Shown here in pieces: positions 1-10,874 of a DNA stretch of 64,000 bases (its first letter is position 1; every line of letters begins with the position of its first letter). The translations under genes and the position numbers were made by a program. The notes under the pieces were generated by a model. That model had not been told where the DNA came from. It ran no database searches and worked only from the letters and a program-made list of their open reading frames with translations. Source of the stretch: Echria macrotheca (taxonomy: Eukaryota > Ascomycota > Sordariomycetes > Sordariales > Schizotheciaceae); the NCBI GenBank assembly GCA_030411725.1, contig MU839831.1:496001-560000 (forward strand), read 5' to 3'.

Positions 1-1400
1 CCTGTGCAGGAGCCGCAGGAGCACATCCGTGGCCCGTGGAACCAGGAACCGTGCGGACGAGCTGTCTAAAGCGGAATACCTCGTCCAGAATCATCTTCCG
101 CATCTCTCCTACGTCCTCGACAACCTCAAAGTCGAAATCAAACGTCTTGGGGCAATCGGGCTCGTCACTAGCATCGTGCCATATGGAGAGATAAGGATGC
201 TCGAGTGCTGTCTCGACACTGATGCGCCTCGAGGGGTCGAAAGCGAGCATACGGTCCAGGAGGTCCAGCGCATCCGGATTGGCGTTCGGGAAAAGCGACG
301 GGAACGCCTTCTTGGCCATGTATGGGAGGTTCCTGACGTATTCCTGTGCTCTGGGCGATCCTATACGAGAAAGAGTTTCCTCATTAGGGGTGCCGAGGAT
401 GTGCAGGATTTGGTTGAGTTGGTCCACATAATCCCGGCCCTTGAAAAATGGACGGCCGCCCAGTAGTTCGGCGAGAATACAGCCTACCGACCAGACGTCA
501 ACTGGAAGTGCAATCGTTAGCGCGCTGGGACCGGTAGCCGGACGAAAACGACCTACTGGCTTTGGTATAATTCTGGAAACTAAGCATAATCTCCGGTGCG
601 CGGTACCACCTCGTTGCGACGTATTCTGTCATGTATCCGGCATTCTCCTCCGGATCGATCGAGAATCCGCGTGCGAGGCCAAAGTCGCAGATCTTGAGCT
701 CGCAGTCGGCATTTACGAGCAGGTTGCCCGGCTTCAAATCACGGTGCAGAACATTGGCCGAGTGAATGTACTTAAGTCCGCACAGGATCTGGTAGATGAA
801 CGACTGGAAGTGGGCGTCAGTAAGAGGCTGACCAGATCTAATGATGGCTGCAAGATCGCATTCCATCAGTTCTACCGAGCGTCGCGCGTCAGCAAGTGCC
901 ATGCAGAAGCATCCAAACCGCTAGCAGCATACGGCATACCTTCGTAGAGATACGTCTCGTTAAAGTTGTCGGGCCTCGGGATGTCCATATCGTACAAGCA
1001 GGTGATCTATCATGGGGAACCCAAGTCAGCCGCGCTCTCGGATTGGTGGACAGACGCTCAACGGGGCGGGAACGGCTCACATTACGATGCCCGCGGAAAT
1101 GCTGCAGAAGCTTGATTTCGCGCAAGGCGCGCTTGGCCAGGATCTTCTTGCTGAAGACATTGGTGACCTTCTTGATGGCGACGCCCTCGTTCGTCTGGTT
1201 GTTAACAGCAGCACTGTTGGAGGCGTGGCCCCTCGGCGTCAGCACAGCACGGGTTGGAAGAGGGGTAGAGCCGGACGCGGTGCCTACCAAACAATGCCAT
1301 AAGCACCCTGACCAAGCTCCTTGGTCACAGTGTAGCGTTCATCGACAATGAAGTCCTGGTTGAAGACCTTGAAGACCTTGCGACCCTGGAGATCCGCCAT
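1..1400 (-). CDS. SLT2: Cell-wall-integrity MAP kinase (Mps1/Slt2 type), 3' end outside window
   Basis: This is the terminal MAP kinase of the cell-wall-integrity (Pkc1) cascade, a cytoplasmic and nuclear Ser/Thr kinase. The start is the ATG at 1400, giving MADLQGRKVFKVFNQDF. Exons are 1288-1400, 1081-1213, 940-1006, 557-871 and 501 running off the left edge. All four introns are 55-74 nt and the junctions restore unbroken kinase sequence. The glycine-rich loop (GQGAYGIVC) crosses intron 1 at about residue 35. The catalytic loop reads HRDLKPGNLL, DFG follows, and the TEY activation motif lies at about residues 185-187. TEY with this N-terminus distinguishes it from the Fus3/Pmk1 group by overall similarity and from Hog1, which has TGY. 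The conserved C-terminal extension starts in the window (ILDEVFRFRQLVRTVPG) and continues beyond base 1. The name follows the yeast and Magnaporthe orthologues. Confidence 0.95.
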
Positions 1401-2776
1401 GGTATCCAACGCCAGCGTGCGAGGCTGCACGGCACGAGAGGCGGAGAGGGGGGGAAACGAGGGGTAGATAGCTCACCCAGGAGCTTGCTATCGGGACGCG
1501 TTGCAAGGGATCGAACGAAGAGATTTGGATGCTCCAGACACCACGCGGAGAAATCAAACGAGCTGCCAGCAACTATGCGGAGGGTGGCACGTTGGTAAAT
1601 ATCAGCACACGGCAAAGGATGCTGCTGATGGGAGAAAGAAGAAGATGAAATGAAGAGCAAAGAGGTCTTGGAGGGGCTGATGATTGCGCGGGGCTGCCCA
1701 GTCTGACAAATGACAGGGGTCGTTTCCTAGCCAGAAGCGCACTCGCTGGGGGCCGCAGTCTGCCGTTGGTCGCTCTGGGTGGAAGAAAGCCGGGCGGGTG
1801 AGACGGAACCGTCCATGTCACTTGCCCGCATAATCCGACGGGAAGCTACCTGGGACGAGACGCCCTTGCATTGCCGTGGCTTCTGACGGCCCCCAAACCT
1901 GCCTCAGTAGCCGCGCGACACCCTCATTTGGCCATCGTCTCCTCCCCCCCCCCAATGGTGCCACCATGCTCTGGGCATCTACTCTGGCAGGTTGGCGACA
2001 AGGGCGACTGGTGCGTCTACCAGAATCCCTTCCTTGGCGGGTGCGCATGTTCTAATCAGAACGAGCGGTAACTAGAGCGCCGGGAGGCTTAGCCGCCCTC
2101 CTTCGGCGACATTCACAGCCACAGTCGGCGTGCTTTCTCTCTCATTGCCTTTGACCTCGGCCGGAGTCGCATCCATAGCGTTTCTGGGCGAATTGGGATT
2201 GCGCTAGGCTCTCGGTCGAGAGCGACGCCGGCTCTCTGCTATCCATATGGCCGGGAGCCGAGCGACTGCCACAGACAACACTGACGGTGCACCATCTCAA
2301 CAACGACTGTCACGGCAGAGCATCTCATTGGACCGTGAGCACCGAGGTTGGATGGAATCACTATGGGATGGCGTTTGTTTCATCAGCGACTCGAGCGTGA
2401 CAACCGGACAGCCGACCCATCCACTGCGGGTCCCTACCAATCGACCACGGTCTTTGTTCGTAGGGCTGAAGGCGTCCTCAATCGGGCATGGCATGATCGT
2501 GGTGCCATCCCCCTTGAACCGCATCCATCGGCCCAGCTATAGGCCCGTCTTCGGAAATCTAGTGGTCGTCTTGATATGAAATCATGATCATGATTTGGGA
2601 CCCCGATTATGGCCCTCAGGGGTTCCCAAATAACTATATAATGCCACGTTGTTGACCATCTCCTCTGTTCGACACCCCAACGCCTTGGCAGGAATCCGAC
2701 TCCCCACCGGACGAATATCAACAGAATGCTATCGTGCTCTATTGCAGGCAGAACGCCAACGCTCTGAGTATCTCGC
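1401..2776. other. Intergenic, upstream of the MAP kinase
   Basis: No supportable gene. The part next to the kinase start is pyrimidine-rich on the minus strand, as expected of a 5' UTR and promoter. A C10 run lies near 1947-1956. Short open frames on both strands lack any recognisable protein and have no consistent codon bias. Confidence 0.5.
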
Positions 2777-3406
2777 CTACCCCTTGACCTCGACATCTGG
2801 AAAGACATCCCGAAGAAAGTTTTTGGAAAACCGAGTCGCCTGCTCATACGCCTTCTCGAAGCCTTGCCGACCACCATAGTACGGATCACTGATGACTTCG
2901 GCCTTTCCCGTCCCTGAGTATTCGCCGAACAACATCACTTTTGCTTTGCTCGCCGGTTTGCGTTGCTGCATGCGCTGGAGGTCCGACAGGTTTGACCGGT
3001 CCATGGCGAAGATATAGTCGAACTTGTCGAAGTCGGACGCGTTGACCTGTCGAGTTCATGGTTAGGGACGCTTGGAGCAATTCCGAAACTTGGTTGACTC
3101 AACATACCTTCCGCGCTGCGTGCACGTAATCGGTGATGCCGTGCTCCTCGAGCGTCGACATGGTCCGATCATCTGGTTCGTCACCGACATGGTACGCCCC
3201 TTGGACGACAGTCAGCATTGGCTATCTAGTGGATCGGAAGCAGTGGCCATACCCGTCCCGCACGAGTCGACGTTGGATATAAGGCCTTTGTAAGGGCCTT
3301 GGTTGGCAAGCGACTGGAAGACGCCTTCGGCCATGGTTGACCGACAAATGTTGCCGAGGCAAACGAAGAGGACGGAGATCTGGTCGGGCATTGTGGAGCT
3401 CATCAA
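2777..3406 (-). CDS. LTP1: Low-molecular-weight protein tyrosine phosphatase
   Basis: This cytosolic phosphatase hydrolyses phosphotyrosine through a cysteinyl-phosphate intermediate. Exons are 3253-3406, 3108-3199 and 2777-3046; the spliced protein is 171 aa, normal for the family. The P-loop CLGNICRS (C-x5-R-S) sits at about residues 16-23, right after the first beta strand (VLFVC). The general-acid motif DPYY (ISDPYYGG) is in exon 3. The family motif VDSCGTG is interrupted by intron 1. That intron ends in AAG rather than CAG or TAG; the frame and the motif SCGTGAYHVGDEPDDRT support it. Two ATGs lie close together (3406 and 3391, MMSSTMPD); the upstream one is used. Physiological substrates cannot be told from sequence. 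Confidence 0.93.
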
Positions 3407-5647
3407 GCTATTGAAGCATAATGAGGAGAAAGAGGAGGTATCACAGGGGATTGGGGATCAGAACTCCTATTCGAACGATCCGGCCAACTTGAACAGAGAC
3501 TCTGCGACACTCTGCTCCGACAATCACCGCGTCGATGAGGAATCAAAGCGCTCACGTCCAGTATACTGCGGGTTGTTGACGCCGCCCCGATACAAGCCGA
3601 ACGAGACGGAAGACGCTACTGAGAGAAAGCTATCCTGGCTCTGGTAGTGACGGCCTCTGACACCATCCGCATCGCAATTGCAGTGGTGTTGCGGCGGCCC
3701 GCATGGCAGGTGCCAGCCAATGCCTCAGGTTTGAGTGGGGCTGCACGGGCCACAAAAAATTGCGACGGGTTTGCGATCGTGCACGGGCCATCTACCACGG
3801 GTATAAAATCTCGGCCACCCTCCCAACCTTTGCCTCTTTTCTTCTTTTTTTCTTCATACTTACCTTGATTGAGTGCAGGGAGATCAAGAACACCTTGCAC
3901 TATAGCGGAGAGCCTGCATTGCACATCGTGGTGCTTTCTGCTATGAATTGTCCTTCGGGGCCGTTCCGGTCGGAATTTTTGCTGTCTTCAAATCTTTTTC
4001 ACTGTGTGCTCGGCTTGAAGTCGTGCCATGGAGGAGAAGCTGAGGGATTGAACTGCGACAACAACTTGCGTAATGTATGACCGTTCGTATACAATTATAG
4101 TAGAATATTTGTTTCTGAGATAGTCAAGTGATCTGTGTGCTTTCCGTCGCTGCTGACTGGTGTTTGCGGTGTGGTTATCCCAAGGTTTCGCGATGGCGTG
4201 CTCAAGATTCGGCTTGTTCGCCCAGAGCAAACAGATGGACAAGTGAACATGGCTCGCGGGATCCCGTACCACTACGAATAGTATTCCGGAGTCCCAGGCT
4301 CGTGAATATATGCCTTGCACAACGAGCTGAACCTGTTGGCCCATGTCGAGCTCAAAACCCTGGCAGCTTTTCCAACCCGATTGCGGCTAGCTAGACCGGC
4401 CGCTGAATCTCGGCGTTTACGTTGGGCCGCACCTTGTCGCCGGACTACGGAACAAAACCGCAGACGAGGATGCCGAGCCCTCACGGTCGCTCTCGACCGT
4501 GGTAGCCCCTCGTTCCAGGAGCATGTGTGGGTGGCGACCTTCCAGACTCGTCCCGCTCGACGAATACGGCAGGCATCGAGTCTTCAGAGTAGCAGTCTGC
4601 TTTCTACCGCAGACAGGACCCCGAGATCAGCAACGGGCCGCAGGAACAGGAGGGGTTTCTGGATTCCAGACTCGCCGAGTGTCACAAGCCAACGGTGCTG
4701 GCATCCACAGTCCGGGACCGGTACGGCTTGACCGCCACGACACCCGCAATCACGCAAGGTCGCGCAACACGCAAGACGACTCAAGCAGCATACCCCATAC
4801 ATATGCTAAGCGTACATGCAGGAGAGAGTGCGGGATGGAGGACGGCAGCGGCAGAACCTGGTGCCATATTGATCAGCAATCAATGTACGCCGCCGCACAA
4901 GGAGGCCTTTGAGAGCCGAGCACTCCGAGATGAAAGTCGACTGGAAGGAGGGGAGACATCGGGCGGGAGAAGCAGCGATTTGGGAAGCAGACGCGGAACC
5001 CTGAAGATCGCGCAGATTGCAGTAAAGTATCGGGCTGAGCTTGCCGAATGACGGGATCCATCGCCGTCTTCGTTGACGTGGGGCAGATAGGGAGGATGGA
5101 GGGGCAAAAGATTACATCAAAATATGCTTTCCACCGAACAATGGCACCATGTCGAGTCTACGTCTGCTTCTCTCTCCCCCCCTCTGCAATACCGGGCATC
5201 CTACTCTTCTCCGGTAACTGGAAGCTGACGGCTGCTCGCATTCCCGCTTGCGCAGGAGCCCGGCGACGTTGAATCCGGTGCGGATACGCCGCCACCCTCA
5301 TCAGCACCAACTGCAGCCAACGTGAGGGGATAACGCAACACAGAACACCAGTTTTCGGACCCCCTTCTCTCAGCGTGTTTGAAAGATCGAGCGGGCCTTT
5401 CTTGCATGCGCCGGCCCTGCTCGGGGGCGCCCATGTGAAGCGAAAAGCTCGTCCAGACGTTTCCGGGCGAGTCCCTGTTGCTTGCGTCGTCTCGGCTCTC
5501 CTCGTAGCGATCCGCCGACAAGCCCCGATTCTCCGACGGTTTTTAGAGTTTTCACCGGACTCTCGGTCCACCGCCGATCCAGTTCGAAAGGTGCCGGACC
5601 GTCGGAGCGCAATTCTGCCCCGATACATGGCGAGGCGGGAAATAGCC
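3407..5647. other. Intergenic, 2.2 kb between phosphatase and SIS gene
   Basis: Divergent promoter region with no convincing gene. An isolated TATAAAA lies at 3802-3808 on the plus strand, followed by a long T/C-rich tract (about 3835-3860). From 5375 to 5647 the SIS gene frame stays open without a stop but looks like 5' UTR: its composition is irregular and it matches nothing known. Confidence 0.45.
3802..3808 (+). promoter_or_regulatory. Orphan TATA box
   Basis: TATAAAAT preceded by a GC-rich stretch and followed about 30 nt later by a T/C-rich initiator-like tract. No recognised gene lies downstream within 1.8 kb on this strand; only a frame of about 45 codons starts near 3942. Confidence 0.3.
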
Positions 5648-6991
5648 ATGGGCGCGCCAACGCAGCAGCCGCAGCCGCAACCGCAACCGCAGCCACAACG
5701 ACCGGTTCACAACAGCGAAGTATACCTGGTCCGCAACACACAGTTCGCGGCCGTCCCACCTCCGTCGCCGCCGTCGCCCATCACCCCGGCCGAGTCAGAC
5801 TTCTGCCCGGCCATCGAGGCCCTCGACCTCACCGACTCCGCGATCCCGCTCGCCGACGCCCGACGGACCTTTGAGCAGCGCCTCGCCGGTGCAGTGCACG
5901 TCCTCAACACCGAGACGACCGCGCTGCAATGCCTCACGAGGCTATACTCGGCCGACCCGGTCGCGCGGGACGGCTTCAGCCGCGCCGTCGAGGCCATCGC
6001 CCGGCGCCAGGGTGACCAGGGGAACAACGGCAAGGTGGTGGTCATCGGCGTCGGCAAGTCGGGTCACATCGCCAAGAAGCTCGTCGCGACCTTCAACAGC
6101 CTCGCCATCCAGGCCGTCTTCCTCCATCCCACCGAGGCGCTGCACGGGGACCTCGGCCAGATCGATAACCGCCGCGACACGCTCCTGCTCATCACCTTCT
6201 CCGGCAAGACGCCGGAGCTCCTCGCGCTGCTGCCGCACCTCGACAAGTCCCTTCCCCTGATCCTCCTGACGTCGCATACGCGCCCGCAGACGTGCGAGAT
6301 CGTCCGCCACCGGCCGGACACGATCCTCCTCCCGGCGCCGATCCACGAGGCCGAGACGATATCGTTCGGGGTGTCGGCGCCGACGACGTCGACCACGGTG
6401 GCGCTCACGGTCGGCGACGCGCTCGCCATCGTCGCATCGCAGGAGCTGCATCCCAGCGTGGCCAGCGTCTTCGCCAGGAACCACCCCGGCGGCGCCATCG
6501 GGGCGGCCCTGAGGCGGCCGCCGCGCGAGGAGGAGATGCGCCACCTCGCCGTTCCGCTGGATGCCATCGCCGACCTACTGGTAGACCACGACGCCGCCCG
6601 CTCTTCGGTAACGGGGGCAGACATCCTCCGCGCCGGCTACGCCTCGCCCTCGGGATGGGTCCGGCTGCCCGACGACCATGGGTCCGTGATCTCGCCGCGT
6701 CGCATTCGGCGGCTCGAATCCGCCGATCTCGTCCGGGATGTCAAGGAGCTGAGATGGCTAGCCGCCTCCCGGGCTGACTTTGTCTCGATCGCAGCGGATA
6801 CGACGGTCCGCGACGCGGCGGAGTGGATCCGCGCCATGCTTGAGGCCAGTCGCCCTGGCTGCGCCGGCGGGGGAGGGAGGGGAGAAGATGACGAGGCCGG
6901 CTGCTCTGAGGACTCGATCATCGCCGTGGTGGGCAAGCAGGGCGAGTGTATCGGTCTGCTGGAGGTGGCTAGACTCTTGGACGAGTCCTGA
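5648..6991 (+). CDS. SIS-domain sugar-phosphate isomerase, KpsF/GutQ (arabinose-5-phosphate isomerase) family
   Basis: Single exon, 447 aa from the ATG at 5648, whose context (GCCATGG) is the best available. In-frame ATGs at 5627 and 5375 would extend it by 7 or 91 residues. The N-terminus carries a short QPQPQPQ repeat. The SIS domain spans about residues 80-290. GVGKSGHIAKK contains the lysine (K137) equivalent to the bacterial active-site lysine. The other catalytic positions also match: E163 in HPTEALHGDLG, E234 in HEAETISFG, and H279 in NHPGGAIG. SAPTTSTT corresponds to the bacterial APTSSTT. The roughly 155-residue C-terminal part occupies the place of the bacterial CBS pair but is degenerate. 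Bacterial relatives interconvert ribulose-5-P and arabinose-5-P for Kdo synthesis. Fungi are not known to make Kdo, so the substrate here is uncertain. Confidence 0.88.
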   Translation: MGAPTQQPQPQPQPQPQRPVHNSEVYLVRNTQFAAVPPPSPPSPITPAESDFCPAIEALDLTDSAIPLADARRTFEQRLAGAVHVLNTETTALQCLTRLYSADPVARDGFSRAVEAIARRQGDQGNNGKVVVIGVGKSGHIAKKLVATFNSLAIQAVFLHPTEALHGDLGQIDNRRDTLLLITFSGKTPELLALLPHLDKSLPLILLTSHTRPQTCEIVRHRPDTILLPAPIHEAETISFGVSAPTTSTTVALTVGDALAIVASQELHPSVASVFARNHPGGAIGAALRRPPREEEMRHLAVPLDAIADLLVDHDAARSSVTGADILRAGYASPSGWVRLPDDHGSVISPRRIRRLESADLVRDVKELRWLAASRADFVSIAADTTVRDAAEWIRAMLEASRPGCAGGGGRGEDDEAGCSEDSIIAVVGKQGECIGLLEVARLLDES

Positions 6992-7830
6992 TTGTTTTGC
7001 TTTGTTTTAATGGGATATGAAACTGCATGAGGTGTTTGCTGGACGGACGGACGGTGGCTATCTCCTCTCTTTTTCTTTTTGTGGGGGCGAAGATGGGGTT
7101 CATCAGTTTTATACATGTTTATACACAACTATATAAATGGAAGGGGGGGGAGAAGATGGGGGAGGTTAGCGTTGTGCTTTTTTTCAGCCCTGTTTCATGG
7201 GAAGAAGATGTTATCAGACAACATCGGATGGTTGGCATTTTGGCATTTCCATTGAGAGCTTCTTGCATTGGGGGGCGGGTGGGACGGGGATAAGGAACTG
7301 GAGAAAGGGGATAGGAGATAGGCGGTGGGAGGTACTCTGCTCTTTTTAACATGAGATATTAGCGTTTTCTCCTTTTTTTTCTTCCGTGTTGATATTCGAT
7401 AGTTTGATCGATATCGATCAGCGTTGTAGAGGCCGGGGGGTTGTTTGCATAGTGGACGCTTGTCGTTGTCGATTTCAACCCAAGAGAAGAAGAAGCGTGT
7501 TGAGCGTGGCGTTGATTATGGTTCGAGCATACGTTCTTGATGGGGAGGGAGGGAGCCGCCTTGCTTATATGCTCATGTGATGAGGCGATGTGACGAGGCG
7601 GGCGTCCATTCAGATATCTTCATGTAGATTGCCGCGCTGCATGTTCATGAGAGCGAAGGGGGGGAAGGAACCAAAGATCTCTGCTTATGCTCGGACTTTG
7701 TGATGGCCCTTTCTGGCATAGCGCACTTTACACTCTCACACCTTTGGGCAATCATCTGCATTGCCTGTTTGCAATTTTGGCTGACATCAATATCCATACT
7801 AGTATTTTGTTTATCTCAGGGGTATCGAGT
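6992..7830. other. Convergent 3' region
   Basis: Lies between the 3' ends of the SIS gene and the WKF gene. It is rich in short T, G and A runs and polyadenylation-like AT stretches. No gene seen. Confidence 0.5.
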
Positions 7831-9144
7831 CTAATCATCATCCTCGCTCTCCTCGCTCTCATCACTCCCGGAGCCACTCTCCCCATCCGCGGCATCCGAG
7901 TCAGCCTCTGACCCGGACGACGACGACGACGACGAGCTGCTCGAGCTTGATTCTTCCTCCTGATCTGCAGCGGTATCCATATCCTCATCCTCGGATGACT
8001 CATCATTGCTAGAACTGCTACTGCTACTGCTGGTAGCCTCGCCGTCCGAAGACTCCGAGTCCGACTCGTCGCTGCTGTCATCGTCGCTGGCGATTTCCGT
8101 CCGCACGTTTCGTAACCTGCGTCGCTTGGCCGGCTGCTGTGACTCGGTCCTCCTGGCCGACGGTTGTGCAACACTAGGCGGGGCGGCCGTGTCCCTCCCA
8201 GACGAGGAAGACGACGTCGACGTCGTGGCCGTTTCGACCGAGGTCGTGCTCTCGCTGTCCGACAGCTCCTCCAGCACCATCTCGGCCCGAATCCGCTTCA
8301 GCAGCCGCTGCTTGATCGCGGGGTCGGCGGTACGGATGGCGAGTTCCACCTCGTCAAAGCTCCGCTTCCCGTTGCCATTGACGCCGTTGGAGCTCTTGTT
8401 GGCCTGCTGTCTCTGATGCTGCTGCCTCGCGAACTCGACCAGCAGGTCGTCATACGTCTTTTGCTTCTCCTCCTTGTCCTTGACGGTGTCGGGGAACCCG
8501 GCCGCGCCCTGCTCCATGTCTTTTTTCTTGATCTCCTGAGCTGTCTCGCGTAGTCGTGTCCGCACGAAGCCCTTCAGGTCGCGGATGTACTCGTAGAATA
8601 TGGGTATCTCGGCCGATGGTACCTTGTCGGCGACAAAGAGGTACTTGATTAGAAGCGTCTGGTGGTTCTTGTTGAATTTCCACGCTTCCCGGTCTGTGTG
8701 CCACTGACGGAGGTAGGCCAGTGACGGCTCGAGGTTGGTGTCAGATTTGGGGGCCGCCGCAGTCTTCTTGGGCTTCTTCTTTGCTTTCTTGGGCTGCTTC
8801 TTGGTTGCCGACTCAGGGGCCGGTTGGTCCTTGGTGCCCTCGGCGAAGGCAACAGACTTTCGGCTCGCCGGTGTTGGCTGGTCGGTCCGTGGCCTCTTGT
8901 TGGGAGTCTGGACAGAGGAAGCGTCGGTCGGGTGCGGTGTGGAAGTGGGAGGCACCTTGCGCTTGAGCGCACTCGCGGGGCTCCCGTTTACTCGGAACGG
9001 CACATTCGGACGGTCGTGGGAAGGAGTTGCAACAACATTGCCGGAGCTGGCAGCAGCGCTATCGCTAGATGCAGGTCCCTTGAGTTTGAGACCCAATCGT
9101 TTCCAGGCTGGGACTCGCTGCGCTGGCGCGCTGTGGTAGGACAT
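7831..9144 (-). CDS. WKF-domain nucleolar protein (C7orf50/Rbp95 family)
   Basis: Single exon, 437 aa. The diagnostic part is about residues 145-205: LAYLRQWHTDREAWKFNKNH, followed by TLLIKYLF and a segment ending in FYEYIRDLKGFVRTRLRE. This is the WKF domain shared by human C7orf50 and yeast Rbp95 (YCR016W), which associate with pre-60S particles. It is preceded by basic low-complexity sequence (KKQPKKAKKKPKK) suited to nuclear or nucleolar targeting. The last roughly 130 residues are serine- and acid-rich, encoded partly by a GAC repeat near 7918-7935, a composition common in nucleolar proteins. It shares a 589-bp divergent promoter with the proteasome alpha1 gene. A role in large-subunit assembly is inferred from the family. 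Confidence 0.85.
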   Translation of the reverse strand: MSYHSAPAQRVPAWKRLGLKLKGPASSDSAAASSGNVVATPSHDRPNVPFRVNGSPASALKRKVPPTSTPHPTDASSVQTPNKRPRTDQPTPASRKSVAFAEGTKDQPAPESATKKQPKKAKKKPKKTAAAPKSDTNLEPSLAYLRQWHTDREAWKFNKNHQTLLIKYLFVADKVPSAEIPIFYEYIRDLKGFVRTRLRETAQEIKKKDMEQGAAGFPDTVKDKEEKQKTYDDLLVEFARQQHQRQQANKSSNGVNGNGKRSFDEVELAIRTADPAIKQRLLKRIRAEMVLEELSDSESTTSVETATTSTSSSSSGRDTAAPPSVAQPSARRTESQQPAKRRRLRNVRTEIASDDDSSDESDSESSDGEATSSSSSSSSNDESSEDEDMDTAADQEEESSSSSSSSSSSSGSEADSDAADGESGSGSDESEESEDDD

Positions 9145-9733
9145 GACGGATCCGGGGAGAAAAAGACGGAGGAATGCCTCGCAACTCTACAGCCGCGAGA
9201 GGTGTGGGAACGGCAGCGTCCGGAGCAGACAGCCGGCACCAGAGAATGGAAGCACGCACAGCCAAGCGTCTGCTACCTCTAAACCAGGGCGTCGAATGCA
9301 ATATTATCGGGCGTCTTTATTGGGCGTTGATGCTTCTTTTCCCTGTCAATTGATTCGAACGCACCGCCTGCTGCAGCAAAATTTCAGACCTTATCGGCGC
9401 CCAAACTCGGATGCTGTGGTCCGATAAGCCAATCGAGGTGGGGCATTTCTAGCCAGAAAGGTGCCTCAGGCATTAGGGGATTCAAGCTTGGCCAGAACTG
9501 ATGCCTGGGGTTTCAGGCGGAATTGGCCCCAGCTCTCTCAGCCGTCTAGGCAAACCGCAGCAACGCGTCGATCAAGCTGCCGTTTGGAGCTCCACAACGA
9601 CGAAGCTCCATTGCCGCCTACACCTCCATCACCACCTCCCACTGTTGCGCAACCTTCCACATCCAGAGCCAACAATCATACGATCATATCACGCCTCGTA
9701 TTTGCGAGCCCATAGAGCTTCGAGAACTTCAAG
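9145..9733. promoter_or_regulatory. Shared divergent promoter (WKF gene / proteasome alpha1)
   Basis: 589 bp between two start codons pointing away from each other. Both genes are housekeeping, so joint regulation is possible. I did not find a PACE-like GGTGGCAAA box. Confidence 0.45.
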
Positions 9734-10874
9734 ATGTCGGGTATGTCAGCGGTGAGCCGCCTCCGAGCCTTGCGCCAGGAGATGAGCTTCAAGCTCCAGT
9801 GACGTCGCGAACCACAGCTAACCCTCGCGATAGGCAGCGCGGGCTACGACCGACATATCACAATCTTCTCGGAGCAGGGAAGATTGTACCAAGTTGGTAT
9901 GTGTACATGTTGGCGACCTCGAGCCGGCGGCGCTATCCCGGACCAATTGCTCGGGGAGGACAGCAATGACGGCAGGACGAGGACAGGAGGAGGCAACATG
10001 GCCACAGGATCACGACAGAGCTGACGATGGTGTTCGTTTCAGAGTATGCCTTCAAGGCGATCACAGCGGCCAATATCATGGCGATTGGCGTGAGGGGCAA
10101 GGACTGCGCTGTCATTCTGTCCCAGAAGAAGGTGCCGGTAGGTCTTCTCGAAAACTCAGTTGCCTGTTTGGAAGGTCAGCTCTGACGGTGCTCATGCAGG
10201 ATAAACTCATCGACCCTTCGTCGGTGTCGCACATTTTCCAGATCTCGCCGTCGGTTGGTTGCGTCATGACGGGGTCTATCGCAGATGCCCGCGCGTTTTC
10301 TCAGCGCGCCCAGTCAGAAGCCGCCGAGTTCAAATACAAGTACGGCTATGAGATGCCATGCGACGCCTTGGCGAAACGACTCGCCAATATCAGCCAAGTC
10401 TACACGCAACGGGTAAGTTTTCATGGACCCGTCTAGGCCCGTGGTAGGGCCACGTATCAGGAGGCTATACTGACCAGAGATGGGTAGGCCTACATGCGGC
10501 CTTACGGAGTGGCGACAACGTTGATATCGCTCGATCAGGAGCTCGGGCCTCAGCTTTTCAAGTGCGACCCCGCCGGCTACTACACCGGTTACAAGGGCAC
10601 TGCCGCGGGTCCCAAGCAGCAGGAGGCCCTCAACCATCTCGAGAAGAAGCTCAAGAACAAGGACTGTGCCGAAGGTGATTGGATGGATGTGGTAGAGCTA
10701 GCCATCACGACGCTCAGCACGGTCCTCAGCATGGACTTCAAGAAGACAGAGATTGAGATTGGTATCGTGGGAGGCCCGCGTCGCGACGGCAAGGAGGGCA
10801 CCGACCCTGGCTTCAGGACTCTGACGGAAGACGAGATCGACGAGCGGTTACAAGCCATTGCCGAGAAGGACTGA
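9734..10874 (+). CDS. SCL1: 20S proteasome subunit alpha type-6 (alpha1, Scl1)
   Basis: Structural alpha-ring subunit of the 20S proteasome, 254 aa. Exons are 9734-9740, 9834-9896, 10043-10137, 10200-10412 and 10488-10874. The first coding exon is only 7 nt (ATGTCGG), joined in phase to give MSGSAGYDRHITIFSEQGRL. The alpha-subunit signature follows (YDRHITIFS, then GRLYQVEYAFKA across intron 2). GVRGKDCAVILSQKKVPDKL, CVMTGSIADARA and KYKYGYEMPCDALAKR match the alpha6/Scl1 subfamily, as does DPAGYYTGYKGTAAGPKQ. No propeptide or catalytic threonine is expected in an alpha subunit. The C-terminus is the usual DEIDERLQAIAEKD. Confidence 0.96.

Noticed and set aside
5375..5626. Upstream in-frame extension of the SIS protein
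   Set aside because: Open frame without stop, but no similarity and weaker codon bias; the later ATG in GCCATGG context is preferred.
5942..6544. 200-codon frame antisense to the SIS gene
   Set aside because: Arg/Asp/Glu-rich shadow frame; the sense frame has an intact catalytic domain.
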